Source of the DNA: JAJFKB01 sp965230515
GTDB lineage: Bacteria > Pseudomonadota > Gammaproteobacteria > Pseudomonadales > IMCC2047
Length of the DNA stretch: 64,000 nucleotides
Reading direction: 5' to 3'
NCBI GenBank assembly: GCA_965230515.1
Contig: OZ246007.1
Span: forward strand, 3,517,386-3,581,385
A program made the position numbers and the translations under genes. Below, one piece after another: positions 49,292-58,039 of this stretch (position 1 is the first letter of the stretch; the number at the start of each line of letters is the position of its first letter). Below the pieces are notes generated by a model. The model worked only from the letters and a program-made list of their open reading frames with translations. It did no database searches and was not told the origin of the DNA.

Positions 49292-49368
49292 TGGCGCTCC
49301 GGAGAGGATTCGAACCTCTGACCTGCCCCTTAGGAGGGGGCCGCGCTATCCAGCTGTGCCACCGGAGC
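49292..49368 (-). tRNA. tRNA-Arg (anticodon CCT)
   Basis: 77 bases on the minus strand including an encoded CCA. The acceptor stem is GCTCCGG / CCGGAGC with discriminator G, the D arm contains AGCTGGATAGCG, the anticodon stem GCCCC / GGGGC encloses loop CTCCTAA (anticodon CCT), and the T arm has GGTTCGAATCC. It reads AGG codons. The IS481 element ends about 12 bases beyond its 3' end, and tRNA 3' ends are frequent integration sites. Confidence 0.97.
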
Positions 49369-49554
49369 GTGTCGGTAGACGTGCGCTATTCTACTGATTC
49401 GATTTACCTGTCGCCAGCCTGAATTTAATTTTATTGTCTCGTTACCATCGGGTATTCAATGAGTAAGTCATGTTGCGAATCAGTTAGTCCGTAATTTTTG
49501 CAAGTGCTCCCGACTCCAGTAAAGGTAATATAATGCATATGGACTTTGTTTTGG
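49369..49554. other. Upstream region of tRNA-Arg and of the micro-ORF
   Basis: The first ~60 bases should hold the tRNA promoter (minus strand). The rest shows no gene or strong repeat; it is the first part of a 355-base space before the next large gene, whose remainder holds the candidate micro-ORF at 49555-49677. Confidence 0.4.
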
Positions 49555-49677
49555 ATGAAATATATTATGCTTTTTCAGCCTAATCCTGCTCTGATAATAA
49601 TTTCAATACCGGCGGTATATGCAATGGGATGGGTGTGGTTTGCTCTGTATTTTGCGCGGTGGTTTGCGCGTTATTAA
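49555..49677 (+). CDS. Candidate 40-residue single-helix membrane peptide
   Basis: Too short for usual gene finders. ATG at 49555 (or an in-frame ATG at 49567) to TAA at 49677 encodes MKYIMLFQPNPALIIISIPA followed by a Trp/Tyr/Phe-rich tail (residues 21-40). It is strongly hydrophobic, with one membrane helix and a C-terminal Arg cluster. It stands 46 bases upstream of, and in line with, a Trp-rich polytopic membrane protein. No convincing ribosome site is present, which lowers confidence. If real it could be a small subunit of that protein. Confidence 0.4.
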   Translation: MKYIMLFQPNPALIIISIPAVYAMGWVWFALYFARWFARY

Positions 49678-49723
49678 GCCATGACAATAGGGTATCTAAA
49701 AACTGATAAAGGGGAGATTGCTA

Positions 49724-50953
49724 GTGGGGGAATTTGAGATAAGGCGCGTTTTTAAGGGGCCTCTTGCAACTGGGTTTGCGGCGCTGGCGTTGAGTTTTGT
49801 CGCTGCGAATCTGATCTGGCCTATCTGGTCGTTGATTGTGCAGAATATCTATCTGGGAATAATGGGGCCGACTGCAGCGGCGCTGGATCCTGGGTTGACT
49901 AAGAAGCTTACCGGTGTGGTTGCCGAGGGAGCTTTTTTCTGGATGGTGATTAATACCTGGATCTGGATGACGCTGGTGATGGGCAATTACGGAAAAACCT
50001 TTATCACTGATCGCCAGCCCTGGGCCGGTATCTGGTATACACTGGTGGCCTGGTTTATGGGTGTGGTTGCATTTCTGGTTCTGATCAGTTTGCTGGGTAT
50101 CTGGTGGAAGCCGTTCAGTCTGGCATTGATGTTTATGCCGGAATCGATTGATGAGATTCACCTGGCTATAGAAGGTTGGGAAACCTCCAATTTTTATGCG
50201 CTGTCGGTGATTATCGCGCAAATACCTCTCGTTTCACTGTTACTCAAATGGCCATTCGCCGGCAAGGCCGATAGCCCGACCGATGGCTTTGGCGTTTTGG
50301 CAATGGGTATCGCGGTAACCTGGATCGTTTGGATGGCGATGATTGTGCCGAGCTGGATGAAGTTGAGTCTTGGGCATCATGAGATTGTCGCGCCGCCATT
50401 TGGTAATTGGCCCGCATTTATCGCATTCTGTCAGGCCTATGTGATTTTTGCGATTATGCCGGTTGAGGGCGGTGAGCTCTATCCAATGCGCTTTTTTGCC
50501 AAGAAACAGCCCTGGATGGGGATTGCCGGGTTTGTGATAGCTGTTGCTGCAGGTTTCGCTATGCCGCCTGTCGTTCGTGCCATTATTGAACCACTGGAGC
50601 TGGTCAAAGGCCCGCCGATTGATGTGGTAGTGTCTTCGCTGGAGCTGTCAGTCATTGTGTTTATGCTGGCCTGGCATCATTTGTTTGACGATTACCCCAG
50701 TCCGGAGCGGGTGCCAAATCAGGCGGTGAGGGTGTTAACTAGAATTGCCATCTGGTTTGTTGGTGGTACTGTCTATGGAGTGATCTGGATTAAAACTTAC
50801 CAACTGATTCCTTATGGTACGAATGATCTGGGCATGGGCGTATCGCCGCTTGGTATTCTGGCGGGCCAGTTTGCGCTGCTGATGACGCTGCTGTTTTTAA
50901 ATACTTTCTTTGATAAATGGCCATTGGTACGCAAAGTGAAGGCAGACAGTTAG
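49724..50953 (+). CDS. Polytopic Trp-rich membrane protein of unknown function
   Basis: A 409-residue inner-membrane protein with about ten hydrophobic helices and unusually many tryptophans, often paired at helix ends (IWPIW, WIWMTLVMG, GIWWKPF, WIVWMAM). A conserved-looking loop is LSLGHHEIVAPPFGNWPAF, with adjacent His-His-Glu, and another is MLAWHHLFDDYPSP. These His pairs could bind a metal or haem, which is speculation. The GTG at 49724 has GGGGAGA six bases upstream. I do not recognise a named family. No enzyme gene sits beside it; HtpX follows after 236 bases. Confidence 0.8.
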   Translation: MGEFEIRRVFKGPLATGFAALALSFVAANLIWPIWSLIVQNIYLGIMGPTAAALDPGLTKKLTGVVAEGAFFWMVINTWIWMTLVMGNYGKTFITDRQPWAGIWYTLVAWFMGVVAFLVLISLLGIWWKPFSLALMFMPESIDEIHLAIEGWETSNFYALSVIIAQIPLVSLLLKWPFAGKADSPTDGFGVLAMGIAVTWIVWMAMIVPSWMKLSLGHHEIVAPPFGNWPAFIAFCQAYVIFAIMPVEGGELYPMRFFAKKQPWMGIAGFVIAVAAGFAMPPVVRAIIEPLELVKGPPIDVVVSSLELSVIVFMLAWHHLFDDYPSPERVPNQAVRVLTRIAIWFVGGTVYGVIWIKTYQLIPYGTNDLGMGVSPLGILAGQFALLMTLLFLNTFFDKWPLVRKVKADS

Positions 50954-51189
50954 CAAGCTATTTTCAATGCACGGGGGGTAGGTTCACTCTGCCCCTTTCC
51001 CTGTTTCTCCTGCGGCCATAAAAATAGGGTCGGATTTGTATCGTTCTTTTCGTATTGATTTTTAATTCGATCGCCAGGATGAGCGGTCTCTGCTTTCTTT
51101 CTTTAACCGTTTTGCTATTGAAAGGGATAGATTTGGCCGCATAATGGGTCAAAGCGTTCGAATACTAACAAACGGAGTTTTTAGCAATT

Positions 51190-52074
51190 ATGCGTATCTT
51201 GCTGTTTATCGCAACTAACCTGGCAGTTTTGTTTGTCGCCAACATCACGTTAAGCCTGCTGGGTTTTAACTCTTTTATGGCGGCTAACGGTATTGATCTG
51301 AATTTGCAGGCACTGCTGGTATTTTGTGCGGTGTTTGGTGTGAGCGGTTCGTTAATTTCGCTGTTTATTTCGAAATGGATGGCGAAGCGCTCTATGGGAG
51401 TAAAGTTGATAGAGCAGCCCGCGAATGATGCTGAGCGGTGGCTGGTGACTGAAGTTCAGCGGCTTGCGGATCAAGCGGGTATTGGTATGCCGGAAGTGGG
51501 TGTATTTGATGCAAACCAGTCGAATGCATTCGCTACCGGCTGGAACCGTAACAATGCATTGGTGGCGGTCAGTACAGGATTGCTGAGTCGTTTTGACCGG
51601 GATGAAGTCAGGGCGGTGCTGGCCCATGAAATCGGTCATGTGGCGAACGGGGATATGATTACACTGACGCTGATTCAGGGTGTGGTGAATACGTTCGTGA
51701 TGTTTTTCTCGAGGGTGATCGGGCATACTGTGGACCGTGTGGTGTTCAAGACTGAGCGCGGTCATGGCATCGGTTATTACGTCACCACAATATTTGCTGA
51801 GCTGATTTTGGGTGTGCTGGCGTCTATGATTGTGATGTGGTTTTCACGCTGGCGAGAGTATCGGGCAGATGCAGCAGGGGCGAAGCTGGCCAGTAAAGGC
51901 GCGATGATCGGTGCGCTGGCTCGACTTAAAGCGGAATATGATGCGCCGAGTGAAATGGCGGATACTCTGGTTGCCTTTGGCATCAAGGGGACTGGTCTGA
52001 AACAGGGGTTGATGCGCCTGTTTATGTCGCATCCGCCTCTCGATGAGCGTATCAGGGCGTTACAGGAAGGTTGA
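51190..52074 (+). CDS. htpX: Membrane protease HtpX
   Basis: A zinc M48 metalloprotease for quality control of membrane proteins. Two N-terminal helices (1-60) lead to the catalytic HEIGH motif (His146, Glu147, His150), with two further helices and the third ligand Glu in [14 protein letters not shown]. The C-terminal [15 protein letters not shown] is typical. At 294 residues it is full length. The ATG follows ACGGAG. In E. coli it is under Cpx and heat-shock control; no clear site is visible here. Confidence 0.97.
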   Translation: MRILLFIATNLAVLFVANITLSLLGFNSFMAANGIDLNLQALLVFCAVFGVSGSLISLFISKWMAKRSMGVKLIEQPANDAERWLVTEVQRLADQAGIGMPEVGVFDANQSNAFATGWNRNNALVAVSTGLLSRFDRDEVRAVLAHEIGHVANGDMITLTLIQGVVNTFVMFFSRVIGHTVDRVVFKTERGHGIGYYVTTIFAELILGVLASMIVMWFSRWREYRADAAGAKLASKGAMIGALARLKAEYDAPSEMADTLVAFGIKGTGLKQGLMRLFMSHPPLDERIRALQEG

Positions 52075-52104
52075 TTTATACACCTTTAATATTTATCACC
52101 TTAG

Positions 52105-52122
52105 GTCCGATTTCAGTCGGAC
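52105..52122. terminator. Hairpin between htpX and arsS
   Basis: Six-base stem GTCCGA / TCGGAC with loop TTTCAG, 30 bases after the htpX stop and 18 before the arsS start. A short T run (TTTTT) follows 10 bases later. Either a weak terminator or part of the arsS leader. Confidence 0.5.
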
Positions 52123-52139
52123 AATAACCAGGTTTTTAA

Positions 52140-53102
52140 ATGCTTGATAGCTGGCCATTACTTTCCGAAACCCGTTTTCCGGCTGTTAAACGTAAACAGC
52201 TGGAGACGCTACAGGTAAATCTGGGTTACCTGTGTAATCTGAGTTGTACCCACTGCCACGTCAATGCCGGTCCCAATCGAACGGAGCTGATGGACCGCGC
52301 CAATATTGAGCTGGTGCTGGATTTTATTGAAAAGCAAAAGGTTGAGTTGCTCGATCTGACCGGTGGTTCGCCGGAGATGAATCCTCATTTTCGCTATCTG
52401 GTGAGCGAGGCAAGAAATAAAGGAGTGGCGGTGATGGATCGCTGCAATCCGACTATCCTGCTTGAACCCGGGTATAAAGATTGTGCCGGATTTCTCGCAG
52501 AACATCAGGTCATAATAACGGCTTCCTTACCCTGCTATTCAGAACAGAACGTGGATCAACAGCGGGGTAAAGGCGTGTTTGCCGATAGCGTGGCGGCGTT
52601 GCAATGCCTGAATGCAATGGGTTACGGGCAGCCGGATAGCGGGTTGATACTCAATCTGGTCTACAATCCGACAGGTCCGTTTTTGCCGCCACCCCAGCAG
52701 GCACTTGAAGTGGATTACAAGCGTGAACTGCGTGAACAGCATGGTATTGTATTTAATCAATTGTTTGCGCTGGCCAATATGCCGATCAGTCGATTCGGTA
52801 GTATGCTGATGTCCAAGGGGCAGTTTGAACCTTATATGAAGCTTTTAAAGGATAATTTCAGTGATGGCAATCTTGATACGTTGATGTGTCGCAGTCTGAT
52901 CAGTGTCGATTGGCAGGGGTATGTTTATGATTGCGATTTTAATCAGATGCTGAATTTACCCTTGCTCGCATCCGACAAACCACAAACGCACCTGAGGGAT
53001 CTGCTCGAAAGTGAATTGACCGGTGCAGAGATTGCTGTTGCGGACCACTGCTACGGTTGTACGGCTGGGCAAGGGAGTAGTTGTGGCGGAGCTTTGTCCT
53101 GA
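52140..53102 (+). CDS. arsS: Arsenosugar biosynthesis radical SAM protein ArsS
   Basis: A 320-residue radical SAM enzyme of the ArsS family. The 4Fe-4S motif CNLSCTHC (Cys32, Cys36, Cys39) is followed by HVNAGPNRTELM, TGGSPEMNPHFRYLV and the C-terminal Cys-rich tail DHCYGCTAGQGSSCGGA. ArsS joins a 5'-deoxyadenosyl group to dimethylarsinite, the first committed step to arsenosugars. It overlaps the next gene (TIGR04283 glycosyltransferase) and heads a three-gene operon. No ArsM-type methyltransferase is in this window. Confidence 0.93.
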   Translation: MLDSWPLLSETRFPAVKRKQLETLQVNLGYLCNLSCTHCHVNAGPNRTELMDRANIELVLDFIEKQKVELLDLTGGSPEMNPHFRYLVSEARNKGVAVMDRCNPTILLEPGYKDCAGFLAEHQVIITASLPCYSEQNVDQQRGKGVFADSVAALQCLNAMGYGQPDSGLILNLVYNPTGPFLPPPQQALEVDYKRELREQHGIVFNQLFALANMPISRFGSMLMSKGQFEPYMKLLKDNFSDGNLDTLMCRSLISVDWQGYVYDCDFNQMLNLPLLASDKPQTHLRDLLESELTGAEIAVADHCYGCTAGQGSSCGGALS

Positions 53103-53830
53103 AAAAACCGCTTAAAAAAAAGATATTGATCAGCTTTATTGTTCCCGCGCTGAACGAACAATCTATCATTCGAAAAACCTTATCTGATTTGCGAAACCTG
53201 TCCGGGCAGATACAGATCGAGGTGGTTGTGGTGGATGGCGGTAGCCAGGATCAGACCGTTACGTTAGCCGAACCACTGTGTGATCAGTTACTGAGCAGTT
53301 CGCCGGGAAGAGCGTTGCAGATGAACCGAGGCGCAGCTGTGGCGAAAGGTGAATGGCTGCTGTTCCTCCATGCCGACACACAGTTGCCAGAAAATTTTAT
53401 GGCACTGTGGCAGGAGCAGGTGGTCTCGGGAGAACGTTGCTGGGGGCGGTTTGATATCCGGTTGAGTGGTGACCAAAGGACGTTTCGCCTGATCGAGAAA
53501 GTGATTAATCTGCGATCAAGATTATCAGGAATAGCAACCGGAGATCAGGGGATTTTTATACAACGCGAGTTGTTTGAGCAGGTAGGCGGATTCGCTTCAA
53601 TTCCTTTAATGGAAGACATCGAAATTTGCAAACGCCTGAAAAAAACCGGGCGTCCACTTTGTTTGCGCTCCCGCGTGGTCACCTCGAGCCGATACTGGGA
53701 GCAGCGGGGCATATGGACAACCATCATGCTTATGTGGAAGTTGAGATTTCTGTACTTTTTCGGTGTGAGTCCGCAGCGGCTGGTTGAGCAATATTACAGG
53801 CCGAATAGTGATCGGGGAGAGCTGTTGTGA
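53081..53830 (+). CDS. TIGR04283 family arsenosugar-associated glycosyltransferase
   Basis: A GT2-fold enzyme of 249 residues from the TTG at 53081, overlapping the arsS 3' end by 22 bases. Family blocks are SFIVPALNEQSIIRKTL, VVDGGSQDQT (the acidic nucleotide-binding stretch), GRALQMNRGA and LLFLHADTQLP with the DxD-like HAD motif. This subfamily regularly accompanies ArsS. The exact start is unsure because the likely ribosome site AAGGGAG is close to the TTG; a CTG at 53099 is an alternative. Confidence 0.9.
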   Translation: MWRSFVLKKPLKKKILISFIVPALNEQSIIRKTLSDLRNLSGQIQIEVVVVDGGSQDQTVTLAEPLCDQLLSSSPGRALQMNRGAAVAKGEWLLFLHADTQLPENFMALWQEQVVSGERCWGRFDIRLSGDQRTFRLIEKVINLRSRLSGIATGDQGIFIQRELFEQVGGFASIPLMEDIEICKRLKKTGRPLCLRSRVVTSSRYWEQRGIWTTIMLMWKLRFLYFFGVSPQRLVEQYYRPNSDRGELL

Positions 53831-54468
53831 AGTATCCCCTGGGACGTATTTTGCTTTTTGCCCGAAGCCCGGTTTTGGGTAAGGTCAAGACCCGGCTGGC
53901 CCAGTCGATAGGCGAAGAAAAAGCGCTTCAGGTACATAAAAAACTGATGGCTTCGGTTGCGGAGTGCTGCGTTAATGCGCAGCTCTGTCCCGTTGAGTTG
54001 TGGTTAAGTGAGCCGGTAGAGCAGGACTGTTTTATTGCCGAGCTCTGTCAGCGGTATCAACTGGCGTTAGAGTTTCAGCGGGGTAAAAACCTCGGTGATC
54101 GTATGAGTAATGCTGTTAACAAGGTGCTGCAACAGCATGAATTTACAGTTATTGTTGGTGCCGATTGCCCGGCAATTAGTGTTGCCTATCTAGAGCAAGC
54201 TGTTTCTTCCGTGGCAATAAAAAGTACTGATAAACGGGTGGTGATTGGCCCTGCTGAAGATGGCGGTTATGTGCTGATCGGACTTCGGCATAGCGAGCAC
54301 CGATTGTTTTCCGGAATTGATTGGGGTTCAGACCGGGTATGGCGGCAAACTAAAACAATTGCCAGTCAAATGAACTGGTCCATCGATGAGTTGCCGACCC
54401 TTTGGGATGTGGATCGTTTTGCTGACTACCAACGGTTGTTGCAGCTCGATTCCGGTTGGCAGATCTAG
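53827..54468 (+). CDS. TIGR04282 family arsenosugar-associated glycosyltransferase
   Basis: A 213-residue GT-A like enzyme (DUF2064) with LLFARSPVLGKVKTRLAQSIG, GRKNLGDRMSN-like GKNLGDRM, VGADCPAI and GPAEDGGYVLIGL. It always travels with TIGR04283 and ArsS genes. The GTG start overlaps the stop of the previous gene by four bases (GTGA), so the three genes form one translationally coupled operon. Its precise donor and acceptor are unknown. Confidence 0.9.
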   Translation: MKYPLGRILLFARSPVLGKVKTRLAQSIGEEKALQVHKKLMASVAECCVNAQLCPVELWLSEPVEQDCFIAELCQRYQLALEFQRGKNLGDRMSNAVNKVLQQHEFTVIVGADCPAISVAYLEQAVSSVAIKSTDKRVVIGPAEDGGYVLIGLRHSEHRLFSGIDWGSDRVWRQTKTIASQMNWSIDELPTLWDVDRFADYQRLLQLDSGWQI

Positions 54469-54627
54469 TGTTATTGGAATAACCACAATAAATGTAGTGA
54501 ATACCTCAAGCGTAGCCATTTAGTGTATAGTTGGCGGCCGTCTGAATAGCTGAAATTATTTCATTGATGCAGGCGGGAGTGCTGCTCCCTTCATCTTATC
54601 GCTTAATCTTTCAAAAGGAATAAAATC

Positions 54628-56067
54628 GTGAAATACGGGCTGCTGCCTTTGTTGGGGTTACTCTTGGGATGGTCTGGCTTTTCAATGGCGAGTGAGGGCG
54701 CCAGCAAGCTGGATTTAACGGCTCATACAGCAGGTTATTTTGCTCTGGTGGTGTTTGTTCTGGCCTATCTGTTGGTCATGCTGGAGGAGATGACACATCT
54801 GCGAAAATCAAAACCGGTGTTATTAGCTGCGGGTATTATCTGGTCGGCCATTGCCTGGGTATATGCCCAAAACGGTATGCCGCATATGGTTGAGACTGCA
54901 GTTCGTCACAGTCTGCTGGAATACGCGGAACTGATGCTGTTTTTGCTGGTAGCGATGACCTATATCTGTGCGATGGAGGAGCGGATGGTTTTTGATGCTT
55001 TGCGCTCTTGGCTGGTGCAGCGTGGCTTTAGTTTAAGAACGCTGTTCTGGATGACAGGCTGGCTGGCATTCTTTATCTCACCCATAGCCGATAACCTGAC
55101 GACCGCGCTATTGATGTGTGCTGTGGTGATGGCGGTGGGGGGGAGTAATCATCGTTTTGTCGGTATCGCCTGTGTCAATATTGTAGTGGCTGCCAATGCT
55201 GGCGGCGCGTTTAGTCCATTTGGTGATATCACCACGCTAATGGTATGGCAGAAAGGCATTTTGGATTTCTGGACCTTCTTTGCGCTGTTCGTGCCTTCAT
55301 TGGTAAATTACCTTGTGCCTGCAGCCATAATGCACTTTTTTATTCCGAATGAACAGCCGGATGCCAGCGATGAAAAGGTCGAAATGAAGCGCGGTGCCAA
55401 GCGAATTGTGCTGCTGTTTTTGTTGACCATTGCAACCGCAGTGACTTTTCATTCGCTGTTGCATTTACCGCCGGTTATTGGAATGTTGACCGGATTATCC
55501 TATCTGCAGTTTTTCGGGTTTTTCCTGCGTAAAACCCTGCCTTCTTCTCTTGAGAAAAAGAAGAGTAAAGCCCTCGCTATCGGAGACGAAGAAGCACTCA
55601 AGCGTTTGGGTAACGTGGTGCCGTTTGATGTGTTCAGCAAAGTGGCCAATGCCGAGTGGGATACACTACTGTTCTTCTGTGGTGTCGTGCTGTGTGTGGG
55701 CGGTCTGGGTTATATGGGTTACCTGGCGATGATTTCTGAGGTGATGTATCTGGAATGGGGGGCTACCCAGGCCAATATTCTGGTTGGCGTGTTATCGGCG
55801 ATCGTTGACAATATTCCTGTTATGTTTGCCGTTTTAAGTATGAATCCTGACATGTCTGCTGGGCAGTGGTTGCTAGTGACGCTCACTGCGGGCGTGGGTG
55901 GCAGTCTGTTGTCAATTGGATCTGCGGCCGGTGTGGCCTTGATGGGACAGGCGAGAGGGCGTTACACTTTCTTCGGCCACCTTAAATGGGCGCCGGTCAT
56001 TGCGTTAGGCTATGCGGCTAGTATAGTGGTCCATATGTGGATAAACGCTGCTTACTTTAGTAACTGA
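54628..56067 (+). CDS. nhaD: Sodium:proton antiporter NhaD
   Basis: A 479-residue IT-superfamily Na+/H+ antiporter known from marine and halophilic bacteria. An N-terminal signal-like helix precedes about 12 helices; signatures are LAFFISPIADNLTTALLMCAVV, NAGGAFSPFGDITTLMVWQKG and VSSLVDNIPVMFAV-like SAIVDNIPVMFAVLSM. It expels Na+ or Li+ in exchange for protons. The GTG at 54628 has AAGGA eight bases upstream. A short GGGAG/CTCCC hairpin (54575-54589) lies in the leader. It is convergent with ycgR. Confidence 0.95.
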   Translation: MKYGLLPLLGLLLGWSGFSMASEGASKLDLTAHTAGYFALVVFVLAYLLVMLEEMTHLRKSKPVLLAAGIIWSAIAWVYAQNGMPHMVETAVRHSLLEYAELMLFLLVAMTYICAMEERMVFDALRSWLVQRGFSLRTLFWMTGWLAFFISPIADNLTTALLMCAVVMAVGGSNHRFVGIACVNIVVAANAGGAFSPFGDITTLMVWQKGILDFWTFFALFVPSLVNYLVPAAIMHFFIPNEQPDASDEKVEMKRGAKRIVLLFLLTIATAVTFHSLLHLPPVIGMLTGLSYLQFFGFFLRKTLPSSLEKKKSKALAIGDEEALKRLGNVVPFDVFSKVANAEWDTLLFFCGVVLCVGGLGYMGYLAMISEVMYLEWGATQANILVGVLSAIVDNIPVMFAVLSMNPDMSAGQWLLVTLTAGVGGSLLSIGSAAGVALMGQARGRYTFFGHLKWAPVIALGYAASIVVHMWINAAYFSN

Positions 56068-56097
56068 TTGCTGACACCCACTGTACTTTACAGCGCG

Positions 56098-56925
56098 CTA
56101 CTTGGTTTCAAGTCGGCGCGCTTCACGCTGCAGAAAATAGACAAACCGATCAATCAGTTTTTGAGATGCGCTACTGAGCTCTTCAAACTGAAAACCGCAG
56201 GTGGTTTCGCCCCAGTCACGTATATAGGTCGCATGCTTCAGGGTTACCGGAGTGTCCAGTTCAAAATCATCCAGTAAAATCCTGCAGCTTTCAAATTTAT
56301 CGCTACGAACTAACTCAGGCGTGACTTCACCTTCAAAATTAATGCGGCAACCGGAGAGTGACAGATCAAATAGTCTGCCAGTCAAAGGGCCGTAGCGGTA
56401 GTTTCCTGAAATTGTTGCTTTGATTTGTAGCGCACGCGCGACGATTGCCCGGTAGGCGTGGCGACGTTGCTGATAGATCATCTCCTCCGGAAAGGGAATC
56501 TTATAGAAGGCAATATCGGACTCGATCCCGGAACCTGCAATTCGGTTGGGACGAAAGAAAAGACTGACACCCTTATGGCTACCCCGAATGGAGAACGGCT
56601 GTTTTGCCAGTGCCAGATGGTGGCCATCCTCAGGCGCAATCTCATCGATAATCATCGAGCTATCATCTAGATCTGTACGCAGAATCAGGCTGGCGTAATA
56701 ACGGTCGCTGTTTTCAAATTTGATGGTGATAGGGGAGCGGGCCTTTTGTACAGAGGACAAAATGCTAAAAATCTGCTGAGGATTCGAAATTGTCTGGACC
56801 CCGATTACACCCAATGGGTCGCCCGTGTAGTTGTTAGCGTCGTTCGCCACTTTTTGTGCCTGCAACTTACTGATTTTTATAATAAGTTTAGACGTGTTCT
56901 GCAATAGAGCAAGGGATTCCTTCAA
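56098..56925 (-). CDS. ycgR: Flagellar brake protein YcgR (YcgR-PilZ)
   Basis: A 275-residue c-di-GMP receptor. Residues ~35-145 are the YcgR N-terminal domain; the PilZ domain has the RxxxR motif at Arg155-Arg159 (QRRHAYR) and DLSLSG (DxSxxG) at 187-192, so ligand binding should be intact. Bound to c-di-GMP it slows the flagellar motor. It is the last gene of the flgA/flgM-flgN-ycgR block and lies 98 bases after flgN on the same strand. Confidence 0.93.
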   Translation of the reverse strand: MKESLALLQNTSKLIIKISKLQAQKVANDANNYTGDPLGVIGVQTISNPQQIFSILSSVQKARSPITIKFENSDRYYASLILRTDLDDSSMIIDEIAPEDGHHLALAKQPFSIRGSHKGVSLFFRPNRIAGSGIESDIAFYKIPFPEEMIYQQRRHAYRAIVARALQIKATISGNYRYGPLTGRLFDLSLSGCRINFEGEVTPELVRSDKFESCRILLDDFELDTPVTLKHATYIRDWGETTCGFQFEELSSASQKLIDRFVYFLQREARRLETK

Positions 56926-57023
56926 TACCCCGTTAATGAGCTATTTTGAACACGGCTTTTGCGTATGACTTGCCGCCTGCGTCTGCGGCTTTTGTGTACC
57001 CGCGGCTCAGATACCAACAAGAA

Positions 57024-57503
57024 TCAGGCTTTCGCCAGAGTTGCATTCTGGTTAACGGACTGTGCTTTACCTGAATGGGTGTATATTTTTCCGCTATTCT
57101 GGTTGCCCTGTAGCAGCCCGAGCAGCGTGTCAATCTGTTGTCGCGAGCGATGAATGATTTTGCCATTAACTGCGTTAGAATCTTTGCAGTTTTGCATCTG
57201 GCTCTGTAGCGCTTCCCAGCGTGGCTTTATCTTTTGTGAAAGGGATTCAGGGAGCGTTTCAAAAAAAGCCACTACGCCTTCCTGATTGGCTTCCATACCC
57301 TGTGACAGCAATAGTTGCCGACGTTGCACCGCGTTTTGTTCGAGAGATTGAAGCAGAGCGGTTTTTTCGGTAAGTAGTTCCTGGGACATTTTTGCGTTAC
57401 TGGTTTCCAGCGCATGCCGCTCTTTTTCCAGTAGCTCAGTCAGATTATTCAGTAGTTGAGACGCCTGATCAACGGACGACAGAAAATCACTATCAATAGC
57501 CAT
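57024..57503 (-). CDS. flgN: Flagella synthesis chaperone FlgN
   Basis: A FlgN-family export chaperone of about 159 residues, largely helical. It binds the hook-filament junction proteins FlgK and FlgL in the cytoplasm. The start is the ATG at 57503 (MAIDSDFLSSVDQASQLL) since GGAGA lies five bases before it; an ATG four codons earlier is less likely. Similarity is low but the position right after flgM is diagnostic. The Gly/Asn-rich C-terminus (LLGLLQGNQNSGKIYTHSGKA) is typical of the Pseudomonas/Vibrio type. Confidence 0.9.
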   Translation of the reverse strand: MAIDSDFLSSVDQASQLLNNLTELLEKERHALETSNAKMSQELLTEKTALLQSLEQNAVQRRQLLLSQGMEANQEGVVAFFETLPESLSQKIKPRWEALQSQMQNCKDSNAVNGKIIHRSRQQIDTLLGLLQGNQNSGKIYTHSGKAQSVNQNATLAKA

Positions 57504-57556
57504 GGTATTCTCCATTCGGGTTAAGTAAGCGCTGCTTTCTGTATAAAAATCAGCGA

Positions 57557-57865
57557 TTATTTAAACTCAAAGTTGATAATATCCTGGGCCAGATTGAAGC
57601 TGTCGATTTCGAATTGTCCCTTATCCAGGGCATCGCGGAGAGCATTGACGCGATCCTGGTCAACTTCGGGTAATTCGCTGATCTTTGCTTCAAGCTGGCT
57701 CAGCAATTGAGCCTGAGAGCTTAATTCAAAGCTATCCGCAGCGGAATCCTGAGCGGATTCAGCCGTGGTTTGATTCTCAGCGCCAACAGCATCCACACGA
57801 CCGGCTTTTTTACCGGTACTACTCTGTGTTGTTGTCGGGTTTAACCCGTTGATATCGTTAACCAT
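57557..57865 (-). CDS. flgM: Anti-sigma-28 factor FlgM
   Basis: A 102-residue inhibitor of FliA (sigma-28), exported through the hook when it is complete. The disordered N-terminus starts VNDINGLNPTTTQSS. The sigma-binding C-terminal half holds DSFELSSQAQLLSQLEAKISELPEVDQDRVNALRDALDKGQFEID (helices, about 43-92). It has its own sigma-28 promoter (57896-57922) and is followed by flgN after 53 bases. Confidence 0.94.
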   Translation of the reverse strand: MVNDINGLNPTTTQSSTGKKAGRVDAVGAENQTTAESAQDSAADSFELSSQAQLLSQLEAKISELPEVDQDRVNALRDALDKGQFEIDSFNLAQDIINFEFK

Positions 57866-57895
57866 AGTTCACTCTGTGACTTACCTGTACCCAAT

Positions 57896-57922
57896 CTATC
57901 GGCAGCAGCATGAATAACTTTA
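57896..57922 (-). promoter_or_regulatory. Sigma-28 (FliA) promoter of flgMN
   Basis: On the minus strand TAAAGTTA (57922-57915), an 11-base spacer and GCCGATAG (57903-57896). This matches the FliA consensus TAAAGTTT-N11-GCCGATAA in all but two positions. It lies 31 bases before the flgM ATG, inside the flgA-flgM gap. Confidence 0.92.
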
Positions 57923-58039
57923 GCCTTTTTAGGCAGCCTGTTACCTCTGTTTGCTGATTGGGACTGTTAATTATCAACGCTGAGACTCTATTTATCAAAT
58001 TTAGTCAGTATCAGGGCTCTTTAAGTCAGCCCAAATTAG

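Noticed and set aside
54480..54627. Possible ion-sensing riboswitch before nhaD
   Set aside because: Only one short GGGAG/CTCCC hairpin is visible; I see no multi-helix structure and no terminator or ribosome-site masking switch.
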